A stretch of 50,043 nucleotides of DNA, from NCBI GenBank assembly GCA_947445035.1, contig CANFCK010000001.1, positions 1 through 50,043 of the forward strand, given 5' to 3'. This DNA comes from Deltaproteobacteria bacterium. GTDB taxonomy: Bacteria; Myxococcota_A; UBA796; SXON01. The position numbers and the translations under genes are program-made. The notes beneath the pieces were generated by a model. The model did not search any database. It saw nothing but the letters and a program-made list of their open reading frames with translations, and was not told the origin of the DNA. This document shows, in pieces, positions 7,613-16,488 of this stretch; within the stretch, counting starts at the first letter, position 1, and every line of letters begins with the position of its first letter.

Positions 7613-8947
7613 CTACTCGTAAACAATCCCGAACACGCCCAGGCACATCTCGTCCAGCGTCGTCTCCCCCAGGTACACGTCGGTTGGCTCCGTGAGGCCG
7701 GCGTCACTCAGGGCAAGCGCGACACCCGGGTTGGCGAGGGTGTTTTCGTAGGTGCAGCGCATGCGGATCGTGTCGCCGCCCCGCACCTGCGGGACGGTGG
7801 CCAGGTCGGTGTCGTAGGCGTAGCCACGCTGCCAGTCGAAGTCCCACTGCGGGGTCTGCACGAGGCACTCGGTGGCCGGCTCGTCCCCCTCTGGCGACTC
7901 GTGCTCCACCCAGATCGCCATGTCGGTGCCGACGTAGTGCATGTGGGTGCCGGCCATGTAGACCTGGTACCGGACGCCCCGCTCAGAAATCGTGAACTCC
8001 ATTTCTTCGGTGTGGCCCGAGGCGCCGGCTGGGATGCGAAACTCGACGCCGTTGTCGTCGTTGGGCCCGGCAAGCAGACCCTCCCCCGCGCTGGAGGCGT
8101 TGCCGACCAGAGCCAGCACCGCCGCATGCTCGGGCCGGGCGTCCGTCCAGCGGATGTCCAGCGCTGTGACATCGATGTCCGCTGCCTCTCCGAGGGGGTG
8201 ATAGTGAATCTGCATCACGATACCCGAACCGGCGGCAACCGCGATGCCCGCTCCCGGCGGCGTCTCGTTCGGCACCGCGCCGGGCGCCCAGGCTCCGAGG
8301 AGGCCGCCGGTCAGACCTTGGTTTGCGGGGCAGTCGTAGTAGCCGTCGGCGTTCGCCAACGCGGCGGCCTGCCCCTCGGGGTCACTGAAGATCAGCGCGT
8401 GATGGACGACCGCCGCATTCCCCGCGACCACCTGCACGCCGGTGAGCCAACGCTCGGCCCTCAGCTCGGGGTCCATCACAAAGCAGGTGAACTGGTCCCG
8501 GTTGCCGCTGGCCACAAAACCGACCCGCGGCTCCATGCGCATGTTGGCCCCGGCGAGCTCCCGGGACACGGTGGGCGGGACGTCTGCCGCGCTCGCAGGG
8601 TCGCCCTCTGGCGCGCCCGCATCCGCCCAGGCGCGCAACAGTGCGGTCTCCTCGGCGGAAAAGCTGAGGTCGTTCTGCCAGCCGTATCGGGGCGTGCACT
8701 CATCGGTAGACTTGGCTGCCCACGGCGGCATCGAGCCCGACTCCACCGCGGCGGCCATCGCCGCGGCCATCGGCGCGGCAGAGGCGTAGTCGGTCAAACC
8801 GAAGGGGCCGATCTCCCCGGCGGCGTGGCAACCGGCGCAGCGCTCCTGGACCAGCGGCGCGATGTCCTGGCTCCAGGTGGGGGTGCCGTCGGCGACGGGG
8901 TCGGTCGAGGTCTCGGCGGAACAGGCGAACGCCAGGAGCAGGAACAT
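7613..8947 (-). CDS. Lipoprotein with c-type haem and PHM-like copper centre
   Basis: 444 residues. A short hydrophobic start ends in a lipobox (AFAC), then a cytochrome-c-like segment with CAGCH (Cys37, Cys40, His41) and a later MPPW that could supply the Met ligand. The remainder resembles type II copper, ascorbate-dependent monooxygenases (peptidylglycine hydroxylating / dopamine beta type): His181-His182 in VVHHALIF, His247 and His249 in QIHYHP, and His334-Met335-His336 in THMHYVG. The expected role is an exported copper hydroxylase fed by its own haem domain; substrate unknown. The signal is unusually short (8 residues before Cys, no Lys/Arg), so the true start may be an upstream non-ATG codon. 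Confidence 0.85.
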   Translation of the reverse strand: MFLLLAFACSAETSTDPVADGTPTWSQDIAPLVQERCAGCHAAGEIGPFGLTDYASAAPMAAAMAAAVESGSMPPWAAKSTDECTPRYGWQNDLSFSAEETALLRAWADAGAPEGDPASAADVPPTVSRELAGANMRMEPRVGFVASGNRDQFTCFVMDPELRAERWLTGVQVVAGNAAVVHHALIFSDPEGQAAALANADGYYDCPANQGLTGGLLGAWAPGAVPNETPPGAGIAVAAGSGIVMQIHYHPLGEAADIDVTALDIRWTDARPEHAAVLALVGNASSAGEGLLAGPNDDNGVEFRIPAGASGHTEEMEFTISERGVRYQVYMAGTHMHYVGTDMAIWVEHESPEGDEPATECLVQTPQWDFDWQRGYAYDTDLATVPQVRGGDTIRMRCTYENTLANPGVALALSDAGLTEPTDVYLGETTLDEMCLGVFGIVYE

Positions 8948-9061
8948 CGTCAGTCTCGGGGTGCGGCAATGTAGACCCGCTTGCCTGGAAGCGGCGAAAA
9001 CAATTCTCAGCGGCGGGCAGTAGCGGGCGATGCGGCGGAGCGCTCGGGCTTGACCACTCGG

Positions 9062-9084
9062 TGACCATGGATATATGACCATGG
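9062..9084 (+). promoter_or_regulatory. Direct/inverted repeat, candidate antitoxin operator
   Basis: TGACCATGG occurs twice (9062-9070 and 9076-9084), 14 bases apart; each copy contains the palindrome CCATGG, so the element reads as both direct and inverted repeat around ATATA. It lies 11 bases before the preferred antitoxin start. Phd-family antitoxins commonly repress their own operons through such paired sites; the assignment here is inference. Confidence 0.45.
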
Positions 9085-9095
9085 TGAGGTGCGTC

Positions 9096-9323
9096 ATGGA
9101 GGTTCCCGCCGGCGAGTTCAAGGCGCGCTGCCTTCAGCTAATGGACGAGGTCGAAGAGACTGGCCGAGAGGTGGTCATCACCAAGCGCGGCCGGCCCGTG
9201 GCGAGGCTCGTCCCTGTGGCCGAGGCCGGTACGCGTGACGTGCTCGGCTGCATGCGCGGGACCGTCACGGTGGTCGGGGACATCCTGGCCCCCTTGGAGG
9301 TGCAGTGGGAAGCGGATCAGTAG
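9096..9323 (+). CDS. Phd/YefM-family antitoxin
   Basis: 75 residues starting MEVPAGEFKARCLQLMDEV. The pattern of a short N-terminal strand, EFKARCLQLMDEVEETG helix and VVITKRGRPVARLVP strand is the Phd/YefM fold. It should bind DNA as a dimer and neutralise the PIN toxin encoded just downstream, whose gene overlaps its end by 19 bases. ATG 9096 has GGTGAGG at 9083-9089 (6-base spacing); an upstream ATG at 9075 lies inside the repeat element and is less likely. Autoregulation through that element is plausible. Confidence 0.88.
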   Translation: MEVPAGEFKARCLQLMDEVEETGREVVITKRGRPVARLVPVAEAGTRDVLGCMRGTVTVVGDILAPLEVQWEADQ

Positions 9324-9736
9324 ACCTCCATGTCCTGGACACCCATGTCTGGATCTGGCTCGTGAATGGCGGCCCAGAGCGCTTGCTCGAGGGCGCGACC
9401 GACGCCATCCGGCGGGCTTCGGCCGCGTCGGCGCTCGCCGTCTCCGAGATTTCGGTTTGGGAGGTGGCGATGCTGGAGTACAAGGGGCGCCTGCAACTCC
9501 AGATGGAGTGCCTCGAGTGGGTGTCCGAGGCCACAAGACGGGCTGGACTCCGGATCGTTCCGCTATCGGCTGAGATCGCCGTGGCCAGCACCCGCCTCCC
9601 CGGCGAGTTTCATGGAGATCCCGCAGATCGGATCATCGCTGCGACCGCGCGTCACGAGAGCGCCATCCTCGTCACCCGCGATCGCGCCCTGCTTGGCTAC
9701 GCCGGACGTGGCTACCTGCGAGCGCTCGAGGCCTAA
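9305..9736 (+). CDS. PIN-domain toxin (VapC-like ribonuclease)
   Basis: 143 residues. The four acidic PIN positions are seen: Asp in VLDTHVWIW, Glu in [10 protein letters not shown], Asp in [12 protein letters not shown] and Asp in [11 protein letters not shown] toxins cleave tRNA or rRNA and are held inactive by the paired antitoxin. The subtype with LDTHVWIW and [12 protein letters not shown] usually partners with Phd-type antitoxins, as here. GTG 9305 overlaps the antitoxin gene; there is no ATG near the start of the conserved region, so the exact start is uncertain. It is convergent with the broken protease remnant. Confidence 0.88.
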   Translation: MGSGSVDLHVLDTHVWIWLVNGGPERLLEGATDAIRRASAASALAVSEISVWEVAMLEYKGRLQLQMECLEWVSEATRRAGLRIVPLSAEIAVASTRLPGEFHGDPADRIIAATARHESAILVTRDRALLGYAGRGYLRALEA

Positions 9737-9779
9737 AAACCGTCGCGCACTTCACCCCTCGCGCGGGCGGCGACCCTTC

Positions 9780-10536
9780 TCAGCCCCCAAGCCCCTCCCG
9801 CAGCGAAACCAGCACCCCGTTGACCCCCTCCAACACGGGCGCGACCGGGTCCAGACCGACCATGACCAGCGCAAGGCCAACGCCACGTTGAGCTGCACGC
9901 CCAAAAGCGCCAGCTCGGCGAAGCGGCCGCCGCCGGCCTCCGGCACGCCGGGAGAAGCCGGCCGGGTTCACCGGCACCGGCTTGGCCCAGCCCATCGGGA
10001 CGCCGAGGAGAGGGAGCAGGAAGGTGCCGATGGGATCGACGTGCGCGAAGGGATCGAGGGTCATCCGGCCCAGGCCTCGCGCCAGAGCCAAGGCGCCGAC
10101 CGATGGCATCCAGCTCGTCGATGAAGATGACGCACGGCGCTTCTTTCCCGGCCGCCTCGAACAGATCGCGCACCCGCGCGGCGGCCGCACATGGGCCTTT
10201 TCCCAGCGCTCCGGATGGTGCAGCCAGTCCACCACGTCGCCCAATGATGCCTTGGCCTCGGCCCGCCCGCCGACGTCGGTGAAGCGAGTCTTCTCCGCGC
10301 CGGGCTGCAACAACCGCGCCTTATGGCTGCGCAGCGCCTGGATGCCGCCGAGCGGGTTGGACTTGGCGCGCCGAGCCGTACCAGACGAGCCCAAGGACCG
10401 CGGCCACGGCGACGACGACGATGAACACCAGCGGCTGGTGCTCGGAGAACAGGCCCCCCTGCTCGCCCAGAATCGCCACACAGGCCAAAAGCGACAAGCC
10501 GCCCCAGATCGCCAAGGGCCGCAGCTTCGGATTCAT
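9780..10536 (-). pseudogene. Broken FtsH-like AAA protease fused to a site-2-protease (M50) fragment
   Basis: Reading from 10536: a two-helix membrane N-terminus like FtsH (MNPKLRPLAIWGG..., two hydrophobic segments); a frameshift near 10375; then FtsH-type linker and AAA start ([37 protein letters not shown]). The roughly 50 residues with Walker A are missing, and another frame continues with [15 protein letters not shown] and Walker [15 protein letters not shown] further frame shift then leads into M50-type sequence ([30 protein letters not shown], later RFAELALLG). The M50 HExxH, the FtsH Walker A and the FtsH zinc protease are all absent, so neither activity can survive. Its start overlaps the rlmI-like stop (ATGA). 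Real decay or misassembly are both possible. Confidence 0.75.
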
Positions 10537-11690
10537 CGTGTCGGACCCACCACGAAGACCAGATGTTTGAGGTACTCCGTCTCCGGGACGTGGGGCAGGA
10601 TCGGATGATCCGGCGCTTGCCCGCCGCGACGCACCAGTTGTAGGCGCCGCCCGGCCGAACGCGAGGCGTGGGTGACGGTCTCCATGAACCGCTCGGGCTG
10701 CACGTGGTGGGAGCACGACGATGTGAAAAGCAGGCCCCCCGGCTTCACCAAGCGGATCGCCGCCTGGTTGACCCGCTTGTAGGCGCCCAACGCCACGCCC
10801 GCCGACTTCCGGTTCTTGGCGAATGGCGGCGGGTCGATGCACACCACGTCCAGGCTCGCTTCGGGCAACTTCGCCATCTCGGCCTCGGCGTCGCCCTGGA
10901 TGACGTCGAGCTCCACCGCGTTGAGCGCCGCGTTTGCGCGGATGAGCGTGTTCGCAGCGGCGCTGGACTCGATCGTCATCGCATGCGCCGCGCCGTGACG
11001 CATCGCCACCAGCGCCCACCCGCCCAGGTGAGCGTAGACATCGAGCACCCGGGCGCCGACCGCTCGCGTGGCGAGGAACGCACGATTCTCGGCCTGATCG
11101 AAGAAGAAGCCCGTCTTCTGGCCGTCGACGAGATCGGCCTCGTAGCGAACGCCGTTCTCTTCGAAGGCGACGCGGGCGGGAACCTCCCCCCACCAGATGC
11201 CCTTTTCGAGGGGCAAGCCTTCCATCTCGCGCACGGGCACGTCGCCCCGGAAAACGACGCCCATCGGGGCCACTACTGATTCCAACGCCGCACGGATCAT
11301 GTCGCGACGATTCTCCATGCCCGCGGTGGTGATCTGCACGCTGAGGACATCCTCATAGCGGTCGATGATCAATCCTGGGAGCCCGTCCGCCTCGCCCGCG
11401 CACAGGCGATAACTGCGCCGACCGGGCGCGACGCGGGCGCGCAGCGCCAAGGCCTCGCGCAACCGCCTCACGTACAATTCGGGATCGTCGGGCGAGTCGG
11501 GAGCACCGCAGTACAAGCGGACCGCGATGAGCGAGTGGGGGTTGGCGTAGCCCCGGCCGAGCACGCGCCCGGTGGGATCGACCACCTCCACGGCGCCGCC
11601 CACCGGGAGCTGGATCACCGGCGGCGAGACCACCTCGTTGGAGAATATCCACGGGTGGCCGGGGCGCGGTCGAGCGGTGACGCGAAGCAT
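10533..11690 (-). CDS. rlmI: 23S rRNA methyltransferase, RlmI-like (class I SAM-dependent)
   Basis: 385 residues, normal for RlmI. An N-terminal PUA-like part (HPWIFSNEV, GGAVEVVDPTGRVLGRGYAN) is followed by the RNA-binding linker with GLPGLIIDRY and a Rossmann methyltransferase with GQKTGFFFDQ, ARVLDVYAHLGGWAL (SAM binding), ESS in the acidic loop and the base-flipping motif DPPPFAKN. RlmI makes m5C at position 1962 of E. coli 23S rRNA; the same target is inferred. The start sits 2 bases after the preceding methyltransferase stop, and its end overlaps the protease remnant, so it is in the middle of a coupled operon. Confidence 0.9.
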   Translation of the reverse strand: MLRVTARPRPGHPWIFSNEVVSPPVIQLPVGGAVEVVDPTGRVLGRGYANPHSLIAVRLYCGAPDSPDDPELYVRRLREALALRARVAPGRRSYRLCAGEADGLPGLIIDRYEDVLSVQITTAGMENRRDMIRAALESVVAPMGVVFRGDVPVREMEGLPLEKGIWWGEVPARVAFEENGVRYEADLVDGQKTGFFFDQAENRAFLATRAVGARVLDVYAHLGGWALVAMRHGAAHAMTIESSAAANTLIRANAALNAVELDVIQGDAEAEMAKLPEASLDVVCIDPPPFAKNRKSAGVALGAYKRVNQAAIRLVKPGGLLFTSSCSHHVQPERFMETVTHASRSAGRRLQLVRRGGQAPDHPILPHVPETEYLKHLVFVVGPTR

Positions 11691-11692
11691 GG

Positions 11693-12319
11693 TTACCCCC
11701 GCAGCGTGGAAGGTTGTGCGGGCACATCACGCTTCCCCGCAAGGATGCGCCAGGCCGCGGACTGACCGGGGCCGTCGTCCTCTGCCGAAAACCGGGTGCG
11801 GGCGACCTCTATGAGCTCCAGGTGGGGCTCGATCCCGAGGGCGATGTCGAGGAGATTCCGACGTGGCGGCCCCGTCTCGCGGGCAGGTCCTTCCGTGCTC
11901 CCCGAGACCGAGAGCCAGCGCCCGCCTGCGCATAGATGTCGCGACACCCGAGCGGCGTAGCGCTCGCGTTCCTCGGCGGGATCGAACACGTGCCACACGC
12001 CCCGATCGAAGATCAGCGCGAACGGCCCGCCCGGCGCATCCTCGGTCAGGTAGTCCACCACCGCGAACTCGATGGCTACCCCCGCTTCCGCCGCCCGCTT
12101 CCGCGCCCGCTCCACCGCCCGCGGCGACACATCGGTCGCGACGACTTCCACACCCAAGGACGCCAGGTAGACCGCGTTGGTGCCGGTCCCACACCCGATC
12201 TCGAGCACGCGCCCGCTGGGCAGCCCGTGCAGCTCGACGTGCCGCCGAAGGTGCATGCACACCGCGCCCGTGTCCCAGGGCAAGGGCCCCGCAGCGTACC
12301 GATCATCCCACTGGTTCAT
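11693..12319 (-). CDS. Small class I SAM-dependent methyltransferase
   Basis: 208 residues. The start NQWDDRYAAGPLPWDTG is the WxxRY..G..PWD lead-in of the thiopurine/TehB-like methyltransferase group, followed by the SAM loop VLEIGCGTGTNAVYLASLG, acidic loop VVATDVSPRAVERARKR and ALIFDRGVWHVF. The substrate is unknown; small hydrophilic molecules or thiols are typical for this group. ATG 12319 overlaps the upstream stop as ATGA, so it is coupled to the lipoprotein before it and to rlmI after it. Confidence 0.87.
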   Translation of the reverse strand: MNQWDDRYAAGPLPWDTGAVCMHLRRHVELHGLPSGRVLEIGCGTGTNAVYLASLGVEVVATDVSPRAVERARKRAAEAGVAIEFAVVDYLTEDAPGGPFALIFDRGVWHVFDPAEERERYAARVSRHLCAGGRWLSVSGSTEGPARETGPPRRNLLDIALGIEPHLELIEVARTRFSAEDDGPGQSAAWRILAGKRDVPAQPSTLRG

Positions 12320-13116
12320 GGCGCCGGAGCTAACGCCGGAACGTCCACCTCGCCCCAGCGCGACGGCTCCTTGCACGCGCCCGGCTCGCCGTTGCCGTCG
12401 ACCACGAAGCGCACGCGCGTCCCCTCGGCCCAGATGCCCTCGGTCGAAGGGGGCAGGACCACCGGGAGCAGGATCGGCGCCGCGCCGAGCGCGGGCAAGA
12501 ACCACAACGAGTGAGACACATCCTGGTCGGAGGTCGGCCCGCCGACGATCAGCAAGCCCTCCTTCCACGGCGCCAGCGCCCGCACCCCCGCCCCGCCCAG
12601 GTCAACGTCGGTCGTACGTTGGATCATCCCGGCCTGCGCCCCGCCGGCGATGCCCATCAAGCGGGCCTTCCCCGCGAAGAGCGGCGCCCGCAGCCCGATG
12701 ATCAGGGTGCCGTTCCAGTAGGCGGCGCCCTCGATGTTCGCGTCGTCGCCACCGGGAAGCTGAAGGGCGATCGCGGGCGTCCCGAGGCCCAGGATGCGAT
12801 GCCGGTCGGGGCGCGGCTTTCCCTTCTTGCTGAGGCTGTGGCTCCCCACCACGACCAGGTCGGTTCCCGCCAGGGCGAGGCCCTCGACATCCTCGATCGG
12901 TGAGGCGATAGGCTCCTCGCGGAGCAACTGCATCGCGTCGTCGTAGACGAAGACGCGGTCCTCCGTTTCGTTGTCGCCGACGATCCACTCGCCGCGCCGA
13001 TGGACCAACGCCGAGGCCTCGCAGGACACCGCCAGCGCCCGCAGCGGCTCGGCCGCAACACCCCCGCCACCCGCCACCCCGCGCGAACAACCCAGCGCTA
13101 GAAGGAGGACGACCAC
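12316..13116 (-). CDS. Lipoprotein, DUF3616-like propeller
   Basis: 266 residues. The signal MVVLLLALGC ends in a lipobox. The mature part has the DUF3616 layout: EASALVHRRGEWIVGDNETE, DRVFVYDDAMQLL, DVEGLALAGTDLVVVGSHS, NIEGAAYWNGTLIIGLRAPL and GVRALAPWKEGLLIVGGP, which are repeated blades of a beta-propeller. Proteins of this family are extracytoplasmic with no known catalytic function. Its start overlaps the PEGA gene by 19 bases and its end overlaps the methyltransferase start, consistent with one transcript. Confidence 0.8.
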   Translation of the reverse strand: MVVLLLALGCSRGVAGGGGVAAEPLRALAVSCEASALVHRRGEWIVGDNETEDRVFVYDDAMQLLREEPIASPIEDVEGLALAGTDLVVVGSHSLSKKGKPRPDRHRILGLGTPAIALQLPGGDDANIEGAAYWNGTLIIGLRAPLFAGKARLMGIAGGAQAGMIQRTTDVDLGGAGVRALAPWKEGLLIVGGPTSDQDVSHSLWFLPALGAAPILLPVVLPPSTEGIWAEGTRVRFVVDGNGEPGACKEPSRWGEVDVPALAPAP

Positions 13117-14399
13117 CCGAGGAGTCCTCCGCCCGGCGCCGGCAGAATCACCGGCGCGCCATCGCCATCGACCAGGAAAAGCACCACCCCAGTGGCGACC
13201 AGCAGGCCACCGCCCGCAAAAAGGCCGGTCATCAGGTTGCCGCGGGGCGCAAACTCTTCAGTGTAGTAGTCGTCGGCCGCGAACTGCAGCCGGCGTTGGT
13301 CGGTTTCACTGGTGGCATCGGCCGCAGCCGCGTGCATTGCCGACCAGGTTCCGTAGGCTTCGTTCGCCAGCGTCCACGCGTACACCCCGCCACCGCCGGC
13401 GACGGCAACGCCTACCCCCAGGAGTACGCCCCCCGCTGCACGCACGCCCGCCTTGGGGTTTTTTGGGGCTTCCCGTTCGTCCAGGTCCGCGGCCTTCGCC
13501 TTGCCGACCGAAGACCTGGCCTCCGCCGCGTGCCGCTCAGACCAGCTTTGGACCGGCGCGAGGTCCCCGTCGGGCTCGTCGGGCTCGGCCGGCTCGTCGG
13601 GCTCCTCGGCGGGCTTGGCCTCCGGTTCGTCGGGCTCGTCGGGCTCATCGCCCTCGTCCGGCGCCTTGGCCCCGAGCGCCAACGCCGTCTTTCCCGCCGC
13701 GCCCACCGCGACGATGTCGCCCGCGTCGTCACCGCGCCCGAGCTCGATCCGGAAGACCAGACCGTCCCCGCTGCCGATGTCGACGGTGGCCTCCACGTCG
13801 TTGTACCCCTTGGCGCGGGCGCCGATGGTGTGGCGGCCCTCGACCACACTGGGCAACGAGGCCACGTCCTGGCCCACCTCGCGGTCGTCGAAATACAGCG
13901 TGCCGGCGCGCGGGGTGACCGAAAACTCGACGGTGCTGGTCCCCAACTTCTCCAGCTCGATCGGGAGCTCCAGCTCCTGGCCACCGATGAGCTCCAGCGT
14001 GTACGACGACGTCGAATACCCCTTGAGAATGGCGCTGACCTCGTACGTGCCACACGGCAGACCCACGGGCACATTCGGGGTGATGCGCACGTCCCCGTTG
14101 TTGACGTCGACGGTCGCTTGGGCGGGCCGCACCGACACCGTCAACATCGCCAGTTGTTCCTCGGCCACAACGTCGACCTCCCGGTTCTCGTCCGCGCCAA
14201 GGTCCACCATGACCTCGCCGGAGCGGCAAAGGTCGCCCACCTGGATCGTCACCTGACCGGGCTTGACGTTCCGGAGCACCGCCGGCGTCGTCTTGCCAGT
14301 ATTTTCGCCATTGACGACGATGCTGAGCCCGTCGACGTTGGAGGAGACGGTAAGGTCACCCGCAATCGCGGCGCCAATGCTGAAAACTAGGGGAATCAT
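13098..14399 (-). CDS. PEGA-domain protein with acidic Pro/Glu/Asp linker and two C-terminal membrane helices
   Basis: 433 residues. A signal-like start (MIPLVFSIGAAIAG) is followed by three PEGA-like beta repeats (LTVSSNVDGLSIVVNGENTG; a second at about residues 90-140; a third, GTLYFDDREVGQ, about 170-220). A strongly acidic linker of EPDEPDEPE repeats spans about 240-285, and two hydrophobic helices follow (VLLGVGVAVAGGGGVYAW and FAGGGLLVATGVVLFLV). PEGA domains occur in surface-layer and cell-envelope proteins and in extracellular tails of sensor kinases. It sits just after a PP2C phosphatase gene, which could point to an envelope signalling or adhesion role; that link is positional only. 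Confidence 0.82.
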   Translation of the reverse strand: MIPLVFSIGAAIAGDLTVSSNVDGLSIVVNGENTGKTTPAVLRNVKPGQVTIQVGDLCRSGEVMVDLGADENREVDVVAEEQLAMLTVSVRPAQATVDVNNGDVRITPNVPVGLPCGTYEVSAILKGYSTSSYTLELIGGQELELPIELEKLGTSTVEFSVTPRAGTLYFDDREVGQDVASLPSVVEGRHTIGARAKGYNDVEATVDIGSGDGLVFRIELGRGDDAGDIVAVGAAGKTALALGAKAPDEGDEPDEPDEPEAKPAEEPDEPAEPDEPDGDLAPVQSWSERHAAEARSSVGKAKAADLDEREAPKNPKAGVRAAGGVLLGVGVAVAGGGGVYAWTLANEAYGTWSAMHAAAADATSETDQRRLQFAADDYYTEEFAPRGNLMTGLFAGGGLLVATGVVLFLVDGDGAPVILPAPGGGLLGWSSSF

Positions 14400-14445
14400 G
14401 GCCGCGCCGCTCTACATCGGACCGTCGGCGCCTGCCAGGATCGTG

Positions 14446-15207
14446 TCAACGTTTATACGCGAAGTCGGTACGACCGGAAAAGGTCGTCTCGGCCGCGGGA
14501 TCGGCCTCGACCGCCAGCACATCGACGACGATGGCGGTGGCGTCGTCCTGACCGCCGCGCTGATTCACCTCCGCGATGATCGCATGCGCGGCGCGTTGGG
14601 GCGAGCCGCCGCCCGTCCACCACATGTCGGTGATCTCGTCGGGGGTGATGACCTCGGTCACGCCGTCGGTGACGAGCAGAAAGAGGTCGCCCACGAAAAG
14701 CGGCTCCTGCCAGATCTGCATCACCCCCGCGATTTCGGGGCCCATCCCCACATAGGCCCCCAGGGCGCGCCCGCCCCGATGCTGCTCAGTCAGCCGGACA
14801 CAGTCGCCATGCCGTACCCGGTACAACTGGGAGTCCCCGACATGCACGACGTTCGCCATCCCGTAGGCCAGCCACAACATCGAAACGGTGCAGGCCGCCT
14901 GGCCATGTCCGAGGCCGCGAAGCTCCCAATCCACCTCGTTCACCAATTGCGTGAGCGACTCGACCCGCGGCGCCTGGAACCGGTCGAAGAAGGTGTCGAT
15001 ACGCGAACACATCAGCTCCGCGGCGTACTTACCACGGCGAGACGTGCTGACCCCGTCGGCGACCGCGAAGATCGTGCCCTTCCGAAACGCCGCGACCGCG
15101 AGGTGGTTCACGTCGAGAATCCGATATTGATCCTCGTTTTCCGTGTGACGAGGCCCCGTCCGCGTGGCAGCAGCCCCGGCGGCGTAGGGGAGCGTCGGCG
15201 TGTGCAT
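14446..15207 (-). CDS. PP2C-family serine/threonine phosphatase
   Basis: 253 residues, single domain. All PP2C metal-binding blocks are present: TENEDQ (Asp26), FAVADG (Asp51-Gly52), VVHVGDSQLYR (124-126 GDS), LLVTDG (Asp181) and GGQDDATAIVV (Asp221-Asp222). Expected to be a cytoplasmic Mn/Mg-dependent phosphatase that opposes Ser/Thr kinases, which are numerous in myxobacteria; no kinase gene is adjacent. The ATG shares one base with the upstream TGA (TGATG), so it is coupled to the anchor-D gene. Confidence 0.93.
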   Translation of the reverse strand: MHTPTLPYAAGAAATRTGPRHTENEDQYRILDVNHLAVAAFRKGTIFAVADGVSTSRRGKYAAELMCSRIDTFFDRFQAPRVESLTQLVNEVDWELRGLGHGQAACTVSMLWLAYGMANVVHVGDSQLYRVRHGDCVRLTEQHRGGRALGAYVGMGPEIAGVMQIWQEPLFVGDLFLLVTDGVTEVITPDEITDMWWTGGGSPQRAAHAIIAEVNQRGGQDDATAIVVDVLAVEADPAAETTFSGRTDFAYKR

Positions 15208-16454
15208 CACAGCCGGCGACGCCACACCAGCGCCAAGGCGCCGACCCCAACGACCAGACCCGGGAGCCGACTGCCATCCGTCGTACATCCACAATTGCTC
15301 GTCGCCTCTACGATGTCGTTGCCGACGTCCTTCCCGGCATCTTTATCGATGCCGGCGCCGGTCAGCAAAACCCGGATGTCGGGGTAGCCAGGGTCGTTGC
15401 TGGTCAACACCAGCTCGGCCCCCGCCGCGCCGAGCACGGTGGGCGCGAAGGTGACCACCAGGCCGTCGGTGGTGCCGGGGCTGGCATTGAACTGAGTCGG
15501 GTACACCGTGAACGCGCCATCGCCCTCGATGGTGGCGGTGCCTTCCAGCCCGAGGTTTCCAAGGTTCTCGATGGGGATGTTCACGGTTCGCAGCTGGGTG
15601 AGCACCACCTCTCCGAAGTCTTCCGCATCCGAGCCGGGCTGGAGCACCGGCATCGGGAAGGTGTAGGACTCCTGGTCGAAGTCGCGCTCGAAGGCGTCGG
15701 TCAAAAGCGACAGCGGGTACTCGAAGCTGACCAGCGGAATGGTGCCCAAGAAGGGTGCGGTGAGCGACACCTGCGGGTTGAAGACCAGGGCGATGTCGCC
15801 GTCGTAGGCACCACGAAACACCCCATCGACGACGAAGTCGGCGCCTTGATTCGGGGTGATCGTCACCGCCTGGTCCTCGGTCGTGATGAGTCCTTCGTTG
15901 ACAATCCACTGCACGCCCTCAAAACCCACGGTGATGGTCGGCGTCATGTCCGCGGTGAAGTCCAGGCTGATGCCGCTGAATATCTCGTAGCTGTAGTTGA
16001 TGAGCTGCAGCGAGTCGGTGGTGTCCACGATCTCTACGCGAGGCTCGGCAGACCCCTCCAGAACAAAGGGCGTGAACACCTTGCGCCCGTCCATGGTCAG
16101 CGAACGATGGTCGATCTCGAAGCTTCCGGAAGGGCCACCGTAGGCGCTCAGGTCGATGACCACACTGGTGATCGCGTCGATCGAAGCGTCCAACTGGAAG
16201 AAGCCCTTCTTCTCGCCGCCCAGTGCCGAAAAGGTCACGTCTTCGGGCCAGACCAGCGAGGACTCCCCCTCCATGGTGAGGAAGGTGCCCCCTTTCGAGT
16301 CCAGGATGAATTCGACCCCGACGGGGCTATCGGCGGGGATGATTCCGGTGCTGAAAGCAATGTTGTCGAACACTGGCGCTTCGTCGGCCAGCAGGACCGG
16401 CTGCGGCTCCGAGTCGTAGGCGTGCGCGCGGGAAACCAGGAGGGCGATGAGCAT
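15207..16454 (-). CDS. Choice-of-anchor-D domain protein with MYXO-CTERM-like tail
   Basis: 415 residues. Signal peptide MLIALLVSRAHA, a long beta-rich ectodomain, and near the C-terminus an ASPASH/choice-of-anchor-D type Ig fold (VNIPIENLGNLGLEGTATIE, VTFAPTVLGAAGAELVLTSN). The last part is SNCGCTTDGSRLPG, a hydrophobic helix, then WRRRL, matching MYXO-CTERM architecture. It should be exported, processed at the Cys and held at the surface. First gene of the minus-strand operon that continues into the PP2C phosphatase. Confidence 0.83.
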   Translation of the reverse strand: MLIALLVSRAHAYDSEPQPVLLADEAPVFDNIAFSTGIIPADSPVGVEFILDSKGGTFLTMEGESSLVWPEDVTFSALGGEKKGFFQLDASIDAITSVVIDLSAYGGPSGSFEIDHRSLTMDGRKVFTPFVLEGSAEPRVEIVDTTDSLQLINYSYEIFSGISLDFTADMTPTITVGFEGVQWIVNEGLITTEDQAVTITPNQGADFVVDGVFRGAYDGDIALVFNPQVSLTAPFLGTIPLVSFEYPLSLLTDAFERDFDQESYTFPMPVLQPGSDAEDFGEVVLTQLRTVNIPIENLGNLGLEGTATIEGDGAFTVYPTQFNASPGTTDGLVVTFAPTVLGAAGAELVLTSNDPGYPDIRVLLTGAGIDKDAGKDVGNDIVEATSNCGCTTDGSRLPGLVVGVGALALVWRRRL

Positions 16455-16488
16455 GATGGCGAAGGATACCGGTTTGGGGACTTGCTGG

